From Atopobium sp. BS2 (GTDB lineage Bacteria > Actinomycetota > Coriobacteriia > Coriobacteriales > Atopobiaceae), in the NCBI RefSeq assembly GCF_000565075.1, contig NZ_JDFG01000040.1, positions 1-64,000 on the forward strand: a stretch of DNA of 64,000 nucleotides, read 5' to 3'. The notes beneath the pieces were generated by a model. The model saw nothing but the letters and a program-made list of their open reading frames with translations. It searched no databases and was not told the DNA's origin. Of this stretch, positions 34,300-43,639 are shown in pieces (the first letter of the stretch is position 1; each line of letters starts with the position of its first letter). A program made the translations under genes and the position numbers.

Positions 34300-37194
34300 A
34301 TGGCTTCAAGCAAAATTGCTATCCGTGGTGCACGAGAGCACAACCTGCAAGACATTGATATTGATATCCCTCGTGATCAGCTGGTAGTTATTACGGGACT
34401 TTCTGGTTCGGGCAAGTCGAGCCTTGCCTTCGACACCATTTACGCAGAGGGACAGCGCCGCTACGTTGAGTCCTTGTCCAGCTATGCCCGTCAGTTCTTG
34501 GGACAGATGGATAAGCCAGATCTTGACTCTATTGACGGTCTTTCTCCAGCGGTGTCCATCGATCAGAAGACAACTTCTAGAAATCCTCGCTCTACCGTAG
34601 GTACCGTTACAGAAATCTACGACTATCTGCGCCTTTTATATGCTCGCATGGGCACTCCTCACTGCCCTGAGTGTGGTCGCGTTATTGAGCGCCAGACAAC
34701 AGATCAGGTTGCCGATAAAATCCTCGAGGCTGGTCAGGGACGTAGAGCTTATGTCCTGGCTCCTGTTGTTTTGGGTCGCAAGGGCGAGTACGTCAAGCTC
34801 TTTGAAGACTTGCGCAAAGAAGGATTTTCTCGCGTTCGTGTTGACGGTGTTGTGCGTGAGCTTGATGAAGAAATCACGCTGGGAAAGACCCTCAAACACG
34901 ATATTGAGGTGGTTGTAGACCGTATTGTCATTCGTCCTGATTCTTTGGGCCGCATTGTTGAGGGTGTTGAGCAGGCAACCAAGCTTGCCCAGGGCAAGGT
35001 AGGCATATTGCTCCTGGCCGATAAATCCAATCCAGAGACTACGCCAGAAGAGCTCTTGCAGTATTCGCTGGCGCTTGCTTGTCCTATTCACGGTCACTCT
35101 ATGGATGACCTGCAGCCTCGCGATTTCTCCTTCAACGCTCCTTACGGCGCCTGCCCTGACTGTGATGGTCTAGGAACTCGTAAAATTATTGATGCTGCAG
35201 CACTCATTGCTGATCCAAAACTGTCCGTATCAGAGGGCGTTTTTGGAAGCCTCTTTGGCCACTCCAATTACTATCCGCAGATTCTGTCTGCAGTCTGCAA
35301 ACATTTTGACGTGTCTGATACAACACCTTGGAACAAGCTGCCTAAGAAGGTGCAAGATGCCCTTCTCGGTGGCCTTGGTTCAACTAAGATTCGCGTTGAC
35401 TACAAAACGCGAGACGGCCGCAATACACACTGGTTTACCACGTTCTCTGGTGTCAGAAAGATTCTTTTTGACAAGTATCAAGAGACCACGTCAGAGAATA
35501 TGAAGACGCATCTTGAGAAGTACATTCGTGAGATGCCCTGTACAACTTGTCACGGAGCTCGCTTAAAGCCAGAAATTCTCTCCGTTACGGTTGGCGAGAA
35601 AAACATCTGGGAGATCTGTGAACTTTCCTGTAAAGAGTCGCTCCAGTTCTTCAAGCAGCTGACTATTACTGACCGTCAGAAGGTTATTGCAGGTCCTATT
35701 GTCAAAGAGATTGTGGCAAGGCTACAGTTCTTGGTTAACGTTGGCTTGGATTACCTCACGCTTTCTCGCGCAGCAGCATCGCTTTCTGGTGGAGAGGCCC
35801 AGCGTATTCGCTTGGCAACTCAGATTGGCGCTGGTCTCATGGGCGTCCTTTACATTTTGGACGAGCCTTCCATTGGTCTGCATCAAAGAGACAACAACCG
35901 CCTCATTGAGACCCTCAAGCAGCTCAGAGACCGCGGTAATACCGTACTTGTGGTCGAGCACGATGAAGATACCATTCGTGCAGCTGACTACGTTATTGAC
36001 ATGGGTCCCGGCGCCGGTGAGCTTGGTGGTCACGTTGTTGCTGCTGGCACTCCAGAAGAGATTGTTGAAAACCCTGATTCCATCACAGGTGCGTATCTCA
36101 CGGGAAAGAAGCAGATTAGGCTACCAGAGGCTCGTCGTAAGCCTGGTCGTGGAAAAATCAAGATTACAGGAGCTAGCGCTAACAACCTTAAGAACGTTTC
36201 CGCCGCTATCGAGCTGGGCACATTGACAGTAGTCACAGGTGTTTCTGGCTCTGGTAAGTCTTCTTTGGTTACCGATACCCTTGCTCCCGCGCTTACCAAT
36301 GCAGTTCAGCATTCAAAGCGCGTGGTGGGAGAGTATAAAAAGCTTGAAGGCGTAGATCTTATCGATAAGGTCATTGATATTGACCAGAGTCCTATTGGAA
36401 GAACACCTCGTTCTAACCCAGCAACCTATATTGGCCTTTGGGACGACCTGCGCGCATTGTACGCTTCAGTCCCAGAGTCCCGCGCACGCGGCTACTCGGC
36501 TGGTCGTTTCTCGTTTAACGTCCAGGGAGGCCGCTGCGAGGCTTGTAAGGGCGACGGCCAGATCAAGATTGAGATGAACTTCCTGCCTGACGTCTATGTT
36601 CCTTGTGAGGTCTGCCACGGCAAGCGTTATAACCGTGAGACGCTCGAGATTCTCTATCACGGCAAGTCTGTCTCTGACGTCCTTGACATGACGGTTCATG
36701 AGGCACTAGCGTTTTTTGCAAACATTCCTCGCATTAAGAACAAGCTGCAGACTCTCCACGATGTTGGTCTTGGTTACATTCACCTTGGTCAACCAGCAAC
36801 CACACTTTCTGGTGGCGAGGCACAGCGCGTCAAACTTGCAAAAGAGCTTCACCGTCAGCAGACTGGTAAAACTCTTTATATTCTGGACGAGCCAACAACT
36901 GGCCTTCATTTTGAGGATGTCAGGCAGCTTATTGTTGTTCTTGAGCGTCTTGTTGATGCAGGTAACACCGTTCTTGTTATTGAGCACAACCTGGATGTCA
37001 TTAAGATGGCTGACCGTATTGTTGACATGGGTCCAGAGGGTGGCGATGGTGGTGGAACCGTAGTTGTTTCCGGTACGCCAGAAAAGGTTGCGGCAACGCC
37101 AGAAAGTCATACCGGCAAGTTCCTTAAAGAAATTCTTGACCGCGATAACGCACGCCTAGCTGCAGAGAAAAAAGCTCAGAAGAAGCGCGCATAA
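34300..37194 (+). CDS. uvrA: Excinuclease ABC subunit A
   Basis: A 964-residue UvrA, the damage-sensing ATPase of excision repair. Two ABC modules are present: GLSGSGKSSLAFDTI and GVSGSGKSSLVTDTL (Walker A), LSGGEAQRIRLA and LSGGEAQRVKLA (signatures), and LYILDEPSIGLH and LYILDEPTTGLH (Walker B). Zinc modules are at CPECGRVI, at CPIHGH...CPDC and at CEACKGDG...CEVCHG. It leads a row uvrA-ybaK-murJ-uvrC with 1-base gaps or overlaps. No convincing LexA box was found upstream, unlike uvrB. Confidence 0.97.
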   Translation: MASSKIAIRGAREHNLQDIDIDIPRDQLVVITGLSGSGKSSLAFDTIYAEGQRRYVESLSSYARQFLGQMDKPDLDSIDGLSPAVSIDQKTTSRNPRSTVGTVTEIYDYLRLLYARMGTPHCPECGRVIERQTTDQVADKILEAGQGRRAYVLAPVVLGRKGEYVKLFEDLRKEGFSRVRVDGVVRELDEEITLGKTLKHDIEVVVDRIVIRPDSLGRIVEGVEQATKLAQGKVGILLLADKSNPETTPEELLQYSLALACPIHGHSMDDLQPRDFSFNAPYGACPDCDGLGTRKIIDAAALIADPKLSVSEGVFGSLFGHSNYYPQILSAVCKHFDVSDTTPWNKLPKKVQDALLGGLGSTKIRVDYKTRDGRNTHWFTTFSGVRKILFDKYQETTSENMKTHLEKYIREMPCTTCHGARLKPEILSVTVGEKNIWEICELSCKESLQFFKQLTITDRQKVIAGPIVKEIVARLQFLVNVGLDYLTLSRAAASLSGGEAQRIRLATQIGAGLMGVLYILDEPSIGLHQRDNNRLIETLKQLRDRGNTVLVVEHDEDTIRAADYVIDMGPGAGELGGHVVAAGTPEEIVENPDSITGAYLTGKKQIRLPEARRKPGRGKIKITGASANNLKNVSAAIELGTLTVVTGVSGSGKSSLVTDTLAPALTNAVQHSKRVVGEYKKLEGVDLIDKVIDIDQSPIGRTPRSNPATYIGLWDDLRALYASVPESRARGYSAGRFSFNVQGGRCEACKGDGQIKIEMNFLPDVYVPCEVCHGKRYNRETLEILYHGKSVSDVLDMTVHEALAFFANIPRIKNKLQTLHDVGLGYIHLGQPATTLSGGEAQRVKLAKELHRQQTGKTLYILDEPTTGLHFEDVRQLIVVLERLVDAGNTVLVIEHNLDVIKMADRIVDMGPEGGDGGGTVVVSGTPEKVAATPESHTGKFLKEILDRDNARLAAEKKAQKKRA

Positions 37195-37195
37195 C

Positions 37196-37705
37196 ATGGC
37201 GAGAAAAACGGCAAAGGTTCAAAAGACAAATGCCATGAGGGAGCTTGATGCTGCCGGCATTGCTTACGAGTTCCAATCTTACGAGGTAGACGAAGACGTT
37301 CCTTCTGGTGAGTTGGGAACTCATATTGCTGAGATGCTTGGAGAAGATCCAGACGCTGCGTTCAAAACGCTTGTCTGCGTGTCTTCAAGCGGAGAGCATG
37401 TGGTGTGTTGTATTCCTGTAGATCAAGAGCTTGATCTTAAGAAAGCAGCAGCCGCGTCCGGTCAAAAGAACCTTTCCCTGCTGCCTGTTAAAGAGCTTGA
37501 GGGCTTAACGGGCTATGTTCGTGGCGGCTGCACTCCCGTTGGTATGAAAAAGCAGTTTCCCACTATAATTGACGAGACTGCTCAGCTTTTTGAGCTCATT
37601 CATATCTCTGGTGGAAAACGTGGACTTAGTTTGACGCTTTCTCCAGAAGATCTAGCTTCATTTGTATCGGCTACGTTTGCAGATATTGTTCGCGAGGTGC
37701 ACTAG
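37196..37705 (+). CDS. ybaK: YbaK-type aminoacyl-tRNA deacylase (Cys-tRNA(Pro))
   Basis: A 169-residue YbaK/EbsC-family editing enzyme that removes cysteine mischarged on tRNA-Pro. FKTLVCVSSSGEHVVCCIP is the family core and GYVRGGCTPVGMKKQFPT the active-site block with the conserved Lys and Gly loop. The ATG follows the uvrA stop by one base and has no separate promoter, so it is translated with uvrA. Its stop overlaps the GTG of murJ. Confidence 0.92.
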   Translation: MARKTAKVQKTNAMRELDAAGIAYEFQSYEVDEDVPSGELGTHIAEMLGEDPDAAFKTLVCVSSSGEHVVCCIPVDQELDLKKAAAASGQKNLSLLPVKELEGLTGYVRGGCTPVGMKKQFPTIIDETAQLFELIHISGGKRGLSLTLSPEDLASFVSATFADIVREVH

Positions 37706-39588
37706 TGGCATATCAGCCCAAACATATGCGACTTTCAGCAGAGTCTTCTGATGGAACCTTATCTGAAGAAACTCTGAGCAAGGCTCTTGATCAGACCTTC
37801 GATGAGCCTCCTGTAGTGGACACCATTGTTGTTCCGGAGACGTTTCATCAACCAATTGAGGATGAAGCCTTTGAGCAGATTGTAAGTCAGAAACTCGAAG
37901 AGGCCGCTGTTGAAGAGGATAACTCTGAGGCAGATAACAGCTCTGTGTCAGACGGTAACTTCGACGCAGGTAATTCTTATAGTGAAGAGGCTTCTTCTGA
38001 TGAAGAGGATGTCTCTAAACAAAAAGACCTAAGTCGTTCTACCTCTATGATGAGTGTGCTTGTCCTGATTAGCCGTATTACGGGCTTTTTAAGAACCTGG
38101 GCTCAGGCATTTGCTATGGGTGCTACCGTTCTTGCAAGCTGCTATTCCATTGCAAATACTCTTCCTGACCAGCTCTATGAACTTGTTGGCGCGGGAATGC
38201 TCACCACGGCTTTCTTGCCAGTATATCTCTCTATTAAGAAGAAGGTTGGACAGGATGAGGCAAATGCCTACACTTCCAACCTGCTTTCCATTGTTGTTGT
38301 CGCAACTGGACTTGTTGCTGTTCTAGGTTTCTTCTTTGCTGCAGAAGTGGTGTATACACAGTCCTTCTCGGCAGGTGCTGATTTTGACCCAACGCTGGCA
38401 GTGTACTTCTTTAGGTTTTTTGTTATTGAGGTTATGCTGTATTGTTTCTCCACCATTTTCTCTGGTGTTTTGAATGCAGAGCGAGACTACCTCTGGCCAG
38501 CCGCAGCACCTATTTTTAATAACTTTGTGACTACGGCGTCGTTCTTTGCGTATGCTTTCTTGGTTAACACAAACCCTGAGCTGGGTCTTTTGATTCTTGC
38601 ACTGGGAAATCCGCTGGGCGTCTTAATTCAGGTTCTGATTCAGGTTCCGTCACTTAAACGCAAGGGGATTAAGCTCTCGTGGAGAATTAACCTCAAAGAC
38701 CCCGCACTTAAAGAGACGCTTAAGATTGGTGCACCTGCTCTGATCGTTGTGGTTGCCACGTTTGTAACTATGTCGGTTCAGACAAGTTCGCAGCTCAGCG
38801 TTTCCGCGTCTGGTGCATCCATTGCGGCGTACGCTCGCCTTTGGTATACGCTGCCATATTCCATTTTGACGGTACCTATTACCACAGCCCTCTTTACGGA
38901 GCTGTCTGATAGCTGGGCAAAAGAGAATATGGATCAGTTCAAGAAGGACTTTAAGCACGGTATTAACCAGATTCTTTTCTTTACCGTGCCATTCATGATG
39001 TATCTGATGATTTTCTCGATGCCCCTTGTTTCTATTATTGGAGCAAGCAAGTTTACTGAAGATCAACTGCTGTTAACCCAGCAATTCTTGATTGGTCAGT
39101 CGCTTGCTTTGCCTCTGTATGGCATTGGTATGTACCTGCAAAAAGTCTGTTCTGCTATGCGTCGCATGACGCTCTATGCAGTATCTGCAACACTCGGTTC
39201 TGTTGTACAGGTTCTGGTACTGCTGGTGGGTACTTCTCACTTTGGCATGATGTTTGTAGCAACTACCTCGGCCATCTTCTACGTGGTCATTGACACCATT
39301 ATGTTGATTAGCCTGCGTAAGCACCTTGGTCAAATTGGACTTAAGTCCATGGTGTTTGCGTTTGTCCGCTCAATTCTTTTTGGTCTGGCAGGATCAGCGG
39401 TGGCGCTTTTGATTATGGTGGGTCTGCGTGCCGTTATGGGCGCACCAGATGGACGAGCACTTTACGGCGTGCTGTATTGCATCTTTGCAGGTATTCCAGC
39501 TGTTTTAGTTACCTATGGCTTGGCAATTCTCTTTAAATCACCAGAGTCTGTCATGCTGCGTTCACTGGTTTCTCGCGTAAGGTCATAG
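37705..39588 (+). CDS. murJ: MurJ-type lipid II flippase (MviN family)
   Basis: A 627-residue MATE-like membrane protein. Residues about 114-620 contain 13-14 helices with SRITGFLRTWAQAFAMG, MLTTAFLPVYL and APIFNNF, all MurJ hallmarks; it flips lipid II for peptidoglycan synthesis. The first ~112 residues form a strongly acidic Ser/Glu/Asp cytosolic extension that common MurJ proteins lack, and which resembles the extended N-terminus of actinobacterial MviN. The start is GTG 37705, sharing a base with the ybaK stop. uvrC follows by one base. Its role is conserved, but the extension's role is unknown. Confidence 0.88.
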   Translation: MAYQPKHMRLSAESSDGTLSEETLSKALDQTFDEPPVVDTIVVPETFHQPIEDEAFEQIVSQKLEEAAVEEDNSEADNSSVSDGNFDAGNSYSEEASSDEEDVSKQKDLSRSTSMMSVLVLISRITGFLRTWAQAFAMGATVLASCYSIANTLPDQLYELVGAGMLTTAFLPVYLSIKKKVGQDEANAYTSNLLSIVVVATGLVAVLGFFFAAEVVYTQSFSAGADFDPTLAVYFFRFFVIEVMLYCFSTIFSGVLNAERDYLWPAAAPIFNNFVTTASFFAYAFLVNTNPELGLLILALGNPLGVLIQVLIQVPSLKRKGIKLSWRINLKDPALKETLKIGAPALIVVVATFVTMSVQTSSQLSVSASGASIAAYARLWYTLPYSILTVPITTALFTELSDSWAKENMDQFKKDFKHGINQILFFTVPFMMYLMIFSMPLVSIIGASKFTEDQLLLTQQFLIGQSLALPLYGIGMYLQKVCSAMRRMTLYAVSATLGSVVQVLVLLVGTSHFGMMFVATTSAIFYVVIDTIMLISLRKHLGQIGLKSMVFAFVRSILFGLAGSAVALLIMVGLRAVMGAPDGRALYGVLYCIFAGIPAVLVTYGLAILFKSPESVMLRSLVSRVRS

Positions 39589-39589
39589 T

Positions 39590-41647
39590 ATGGCCAGAAG
39601 CGGTGCTATAAGTAGCAAAGATAGCTCTCAGAACAACCTTGATCCCAACTACGTGCCTTCGGGGGCGCCGGGACTTGCGCCGTCATTTTCTTCCGAGCCT
39701 TCAGATGATCTGGTATCCATCAGAGAGCAGGTTAATCAGGTGCCAACTGATCCAGGCTGTTACCTCTGGAAAGATGGGTCTGGCAAGGTTATCTATGTAG
39801 GAAAAGCTAAGAACCTGCGTGCTCGCATGAGGCAGTACGTCACACTTCAAGATGATCGAGCCAAGATTCCACTGATGATGCAGGTCGTGCGTAGTTTTGA
39901 CTACATTGTGGTAGAAAACGAGCACGAAGCACTGGTGCTGGAGCGCAATCTTATCGCTCAGTATCGTCCGTACTTTAACGTGGACTTCAAAGACGATAAG
40001 AGCTATCCCTACATTGCCATTACCGAGTCAGATACCTTCCCAGCAATTAAATACACGCGCGAGAAACACAAGAAGGGTACGCGCTATTTTGGTCCCTACA
40101 CTGATTCTAACGCCGCTCGCCAGACCATTGAGACGCTCAGAAAAGTAGTGCCTATCTGCTCCGCTACGTGCGTGGAGTGGAAGCGTGCTAAGCGTTTGCT
40201 CGAAAAAGACCCTGATGGGGCGGCTGTTGCTAACTTGCTGCTGGCAAAGAAGGGACGTCCCTGCTTTGATTACCACGTAGGCAAGGGACCTGGCGTGTGC
40301 GTTGGCGCCATTGATACCGTTTCCTACGCAAAGAACGTCAGGCAGGTAGAAAACTTCCTCCGCGGAAATCGCTCTGAGATAGTCTCTGAGCTCAAAGATC
40401 AGATGCAAGAAGCTGCCGCTGACCTGGATTTTGAGAAGGCGGCTAGGCTCAAGTCCCGCCTGACTTCACTCTCTGATCTTGATGACCGCCAGCAAGTCAC
40501 GTTTCCTACCTCGGTCAACATTGACCTCATTGGCATTTATCGAGAAGAAACTATCTCCGCTGCCTGCGTTTTTGTTGTGCGAGAAGGTCGTACCATCCGC
40601 TCAGTTGAGTTTATCCTGGACAAAGGCTTGGACGTTTCCGAGGAAGAGCTGGTTTCGGGCTTCCTAAAGCGCTACTACGACGAAACCGCTGACATTCCCG
40701 CAGAGGTTAACCTGCCCATCGATCTTCTCGACGCAGAGGTTTTGTCCGAGTGGCTGACGCAAAAACGAGGTCACAACTGCGTACTTCACCACCCACAACG
40801 TGGCGAGAAGTTCCGTCTTCTCCAGATGGCTTCTGCTAACGCTCGCCATGCGCTGATGCGACACATGATTCGCACGGGCTATGCTGATGACCGCACTAAC
40901 CAGGCGCTTCTTCAGCTTGAAAGCGCACTTGCGCTTGATGCGCCGCCGCTGCGCATTGAGTGCTTTGATATCTCTACGCTTCATGGCAACTTTACCGTTG
41001 CCTCGATGGTGGTCTTTACTAACGGAAAGGCTGATAAAAGCCAGTATCGACGCTTTAAGATCCGTGCTGAGCTTGATGAAGCAAACGACTTTGTCTCAAT
41101 GACAGAGGTCCTGGGCAGAAGGTATAGCCCGGAACGCATGGCAGATGAGCGCTTTGGCTCACGACCTGATTTGCTGGTAGTTGATGGTGGTAAGCCTCAG
41201 TTGACCGCTGCCATCAACCAGCTTAATGAGCTGGGGTTGGATATTCCTGTCTGCGGCCTTGCTAAGTCTGATGAGGAAGTCTTTGTACCTTGGGACGACA
41301 CACCAATTGTGTTGCCTACGGGGTCAGCTTCTCTGTATCTCATCAAGCAAGTCCGTGATGAGTCTCACCGTTTTGCAATTACGTTCCATCGTGAGCTTAG
41401 AGATAAGGCAATGACCGTCTCTATTCTGGACGAAATCCCTGGTGTAGGACCTAAACGCAAAAAAGATATCATGCGCCATTTTGGCTCTTTTAAGCGCTTA
41501 AAGGCTGCAAGTGTTGAGGACATCTCTCAGGTAAAAGGTGTTTCTGTGAACTTGGCAGAAACTATTTATGAAGAGCTCAAAGCTTGGGAAGAATCTTCCA
41601 CGACTGTACATGAGAAGTTAGATGCAAGGGGAGGAACTCATGAGTAA
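39590..41647 (+). CDS. uvrC: Excinuclease ABC subunit C
   Basis: A 685-residue UvrC, the dual nuclease of excision repair. A GIY-YIG domain begins with DPGCYLWKDGSGKVIYVGKAK (Tyr in IYVG), the UVR domain is DLDFEKAARLKSRL, the RNase H-like domain has IECFDIS (catalytic Asp) and DLLVVDGGKPQL, and a C-terminal helix-hairpin-helix pair reads IPGVGPKRKKDIMRHFGS. An N-terminal Ser-rich stretch of about 45 residues precedes the nuclease domain. It is translated from ATG 39590, one base after murJ. Confidence 0.96.
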   Translation: MARSGAISSKDSSQNNLDPNYVPSGAPGLAPSFSSEPSDDLVSIREQVNQVPTDPGCYLWKDGSGKVIYVGKAKNLRARMRQYVTLQDDRAKIPLMMQVVRSFDYIVVENEHEALVLERNLIAQYRPYFNVDFKDDKSYPYIAITESDTFPAIKYTREKHKKGTRYFGPYTDSNAARQTIETLRKVVPICSATCVEWKRAKRLLEKDPDGAAVANLLLAKKGRPCFDYHVGKGPGVCVGAIDTVSYAKNVRQVENFLRGNRSEIVSELKDQMQEAAADLDFEKAARLKSRLTSLSDLDDRQQVTFPTSVNIDLIGIYREETISAACVFVVREGRTIRSVEFILDKGLDVSEEELVSGFLKRYYDETADIPAEVNLPIDLLDAEVLSEWLTQKRGHNCVLHHPQRGEKFRLLQMASANARHALMRHMIRTGYADDRTNQALLQLESALALDAPPLRIECFDISTLHGNFTVASMVVFTNGKADKSQYRRFKIRAELDEANDFVSMTEVLGRRYSPERMADERFGSRPDLLVVDGGKPQLTAAINQLNELGLDIPVCGLAKSDEEVFVPWDDTPIVLPTGSASLYLIKQVRDESHRFAITFHRELRDKAMTVSILDEIPGVGPKRKKDIMRHFGSFKRLKAASVEDISQVKGVSVNLAETIYEELKAWEESSTTVHEKLDARGGTHE

Positions 41648-41873
41648 AACAGCAGACGAGAAGATCTTGGCACTCGTGAATCCAGAATACATTAAGCGTA
41701 TTCCGTTCTTTGTTCGTGGTCACGCAACGGGAAAGTCTTGTGAGTATATTGCTCAGGAGTATCCAGAGCTTTACGCTGCATTTGAGGATGAACCCAGTGC
41801 TCAACAAGTTGAAGAGATGGCAAAGATTATCAACGAGCTCTTTGAGCAAAGGATGAAGAAGCACAATCTCTAA
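41640..41873 (+). CDS. Small conserved-looking protein after uvrC
   Basis: A 77-residue acidic soluble protein of unknown function. It starts at ATG 41640, inside the last codons of uvrC (8-base overlap), with GGGGAGG as a strong ribosome binding site, so it is translationally coupled. Sequence such as NPEYIKRIPFFVRGHATGKS suggests a small folded domain; the IPFFVRG pattern has no family that I recognise. An intrinsic terminator follows at 41902-41948, so this is the last gene of the uvrA operon. Confidence 0.7.
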   Translation: MSKTADEKILALVNPEYIKRIPFFVRGHATGKSCEYIAQEYPELYAAFEDEPSAQQVEEMAKIINELFEQRMKKHNL

Positions 41874-41901
41874 AACCAAATCAAACAATTGAGTTATTTG
41901 T

Positions 41902-41948
41902 AATAAGAATGGCAGCTATGAAGTGTTGTTATGCCATTCTTATTTTTT
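41902..41948 (+). terminator. Terminator closing the uvrA-uvrC operon
   Basis: A 13-base stem AATAAGAATGGCA / TGCCATTCTTATT with a 17-base loop and a T-run. Confidence 0.9.
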
Positions 41949-42081
41949 CATTCAACGCTGAAATATAGCCATTGGCCGACAGATTAGCTGTTAAAGCATA
42001 CTCGAACAGAATATTATTAGAGCTACCTAGTTATTACTTTTACTTCAGTTGCTACAAGCAGTTCTAATGAGGTGACAGCAG

Positions 42082-42729
42082 ATGAAGCGTAGAAAAAGGT
42101 TTGTAAAAGATCTGTCATTATTAGTAGTTCTTGTTGTTTGTGGTTTGCTAATAAATAATTGGTTTTTTAAGCTGAATACTATGAGGCTGCCAGAGTTAAA
42201 AAAGCAGGCAGCTCAGTATGTTGTGCAACAATATGAGAATAAGAAAAATGGTCTTAAGTCTGATTTTGGGTCCGCAGAAAATATTGATTTAGAGACCGCT
42301 ACTATCTCTGGGCCATTTTTAGGAGTCAGTCAAGCTAACCTACTTATGTTGAATGTAGATTTATATTGGGTAATAAGCTCTCAAGAAACGGTTGTTGGTA
42401 CTGTTGAGCAAGATTTGGGGCTATTCGCCATTGGGTCTTATTTTGGAACTCCAAAAATGTGGATTCAAACAAGGAACGCTGGGCTGTTACAAGAAATGCA
42501 TAATAGAAATTATAGATGTCTAGTTAGAAGTTTTTGTGGCTTAGGGTTAAGTGGATGGCCGCCACCGTATCTAGCTGATGGTTATTTAGGAAGTTATAGC
42601 CCAGATGACGGATATTTCGAAATTATAAAAGAAGATTATCACGTATCGGAAATTATTAGCTTCCGATTAGGGGAAGAACACTTGGACTTTATGGCAAATC
42701 CTGAGCGTGTTGTAGATTTAGTTAAGTAA
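42082..42729 (+). CDS. Unknown membrane-anchored protein, tandem copy 1
   Basis: A 215-residue protein with a basic start (MKRRKRF), one N-terminal membrane helix (about residues 11-28) and an extracellular domain of about 185 residues. No family is recognised. It is strikingly similar to the next gene: both share LPELKKQAAQYVVQQY, IQTRNAGLLQEM and a nearly identical last 40 residues. Low GC and rare-looking codons set this patch apart from its neighbours. It is likely an accessory surface protein. The start is confirmed by alignment with copy 2. Confidence 0.7.
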   Translation: MKRRKRFVKDLSLLVVLVVCGLLINNWFFKLNTMRLPELKKQAAQYVVQQYENKKNGLKSDFGSAENIDLETATISGPFLGVSQANLLMLNVDLYWVISSQETVVGTVEQDLGLFAIGSYFGTPKMWIQTRNAGLLQEMHNRNYRCLVRSFCGLGLSGWPPPYLADGYLGSYSPDDGYFEIIKEDYHVSEIISFRLGEEHLDFMANPERVVDLVK

Positions 42730-42764
42730 TTTCGAGGTGTTTTCTCTTCTTTAGAACTGAGAAA

Positions 42765-42941
42765 AATGTTCCTTTCGGTGGACCTAAGGGTTCAATGGTA
42801 GTTGGACAAAAGGCAAGAATAGACGGTGTTGTGTATGAATTTGATCAAAAAGGCATTGCTAGAAAAGTCTTAAATCCAAATATTGTTCCCGTGTTAGCGC
42901 CAACTACAGACTTAAGTGAGGTAACTGATGATGCAGCGTAG
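42765..42941 (+). pseudogene. Remnant of a wall-binding repeat gene
   Basis: A stop-free frame of about 58 codons encodes residues such as GSMVVGQKARIDGVVYEFD followed by QKGIARK, matching the rhythm of choline/glucan-binding repeats (GxxVxGxxxxxDGxxYxFdxxG). It ends at TAG 42939-42941, past the start of copy 2, and has no start codon or ribosome binding site. A short piece of the same tail (SSNEVTADEA then TAG) precedes copy 1, so both copies carry the 3' end of one ancestral upstream gene. Confidence 0.55.
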
Positions 42942-43578
42942 AAAAAGATTTATAAAAGGTCTGTCATTATTGGTAGTTCTTGTTATTTGTGGTTTGCTGA
43001 TAAATAACTGGATTTTTAAGTTGAATACTATGAGACTGCCAGAGTTAAAAAAGCAGGCAGCTCAGTATGTTGTGCAACAATATAATGCTTGTAAAAACGG
43101 TTCAAAGTCAGATTTTACTTCTGTTGATAACATTAACTTGGAAGATACAGAGATTGCTGGCCCGTTTTTGGGCGTTAGCAAAGATGGCCCAGTAGTAATG
43201 AACATAACGCTCTATTGGACAATAAGTTCTCATGGAGTTCTTATTGGAACTGTTGAGCAAGATTTGGGAGTCTTTGCTATAAGCGCATTTACGGGATCTT
43301 CATCAGAACTGTGGATTCAAACAAGGAATGCTGGGCTGTTACAAGAAATGAATAAGCAAAAATTACCGTGCTTGGTTTGGTCAGTTGCAGGAGAAAATGG
43401 ATGGCCTCCAAGCTACCGATCAGATGGTTATTATGGCCGCTATAGTCCAGCTGACGGAGATTTCGAAGTTATAAAAGAAGATGCATATCACGTATCGGAA
43501 ATTATTAGCTTCCGATTAGGGGAAGAACACTTGGACTTTATGGCAAATCCTGAACGAATCCTGGATTTAACCAAGTAA
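42931..43578 (+). CDS. Unknown membrane-anchored protein, tandem copy 2
   Basis: A 215-residue paralogue of the previous gene with the same layout: basic start, one membrane helix, outer domain. The start ATG 42931 is chosen over 42928 because it aligns with copy 1 (both reading R-R-K-R-F). The first 60 and last 40 codons are nearly identical between copies, including over 60 identical bases near the 3' end, while the middle (about residues 50-155) has diverged, which suggests gene conversion at the ends or selection for variation in the middle. A perfect terminator follows at 43603-43639. Confidence 0.7.
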   Translation: MQRRKRFIKGLSLLVVLVICGLLINNWIFKLNTMRLPELKKQAAQYVVQQYNACKNGSKSDFTSVDNINLEDTEIAGPFLGVSKDGPVVMNITLYWTISSHGVLIGTVEQDLGVFAISAFTGSSSELWIQTRNAGLLQEMNKQKLPCLVWSVAGENGWPPSYRSDGYYGRYSPADGDFEVIKEDAYHVSEIISFRLGEEHLDFMANPERILDLTK

Positions 43579-43602
43579 TTTTGCGGTGTTTTCGCTGTTC
43601 TA

Positions 43603-43639
43603 AAACAAGAGTCAGTTCAATTTGGGCTGACTCTTGTTT
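43603..43639 (+). terminator. Terminator after tandem copy 2
   Basis: A perfect 13-base stem AAACAAGAGTCAG / CTGACTCTTGTTT with an 11-base loop. Confidence 0.85.

Noticed and set aside
34180-34300. LexA box upstream of uvrA
   Set aside because: GAACATCAGTAC shares only the left half of the consensus; the right half does not fit.
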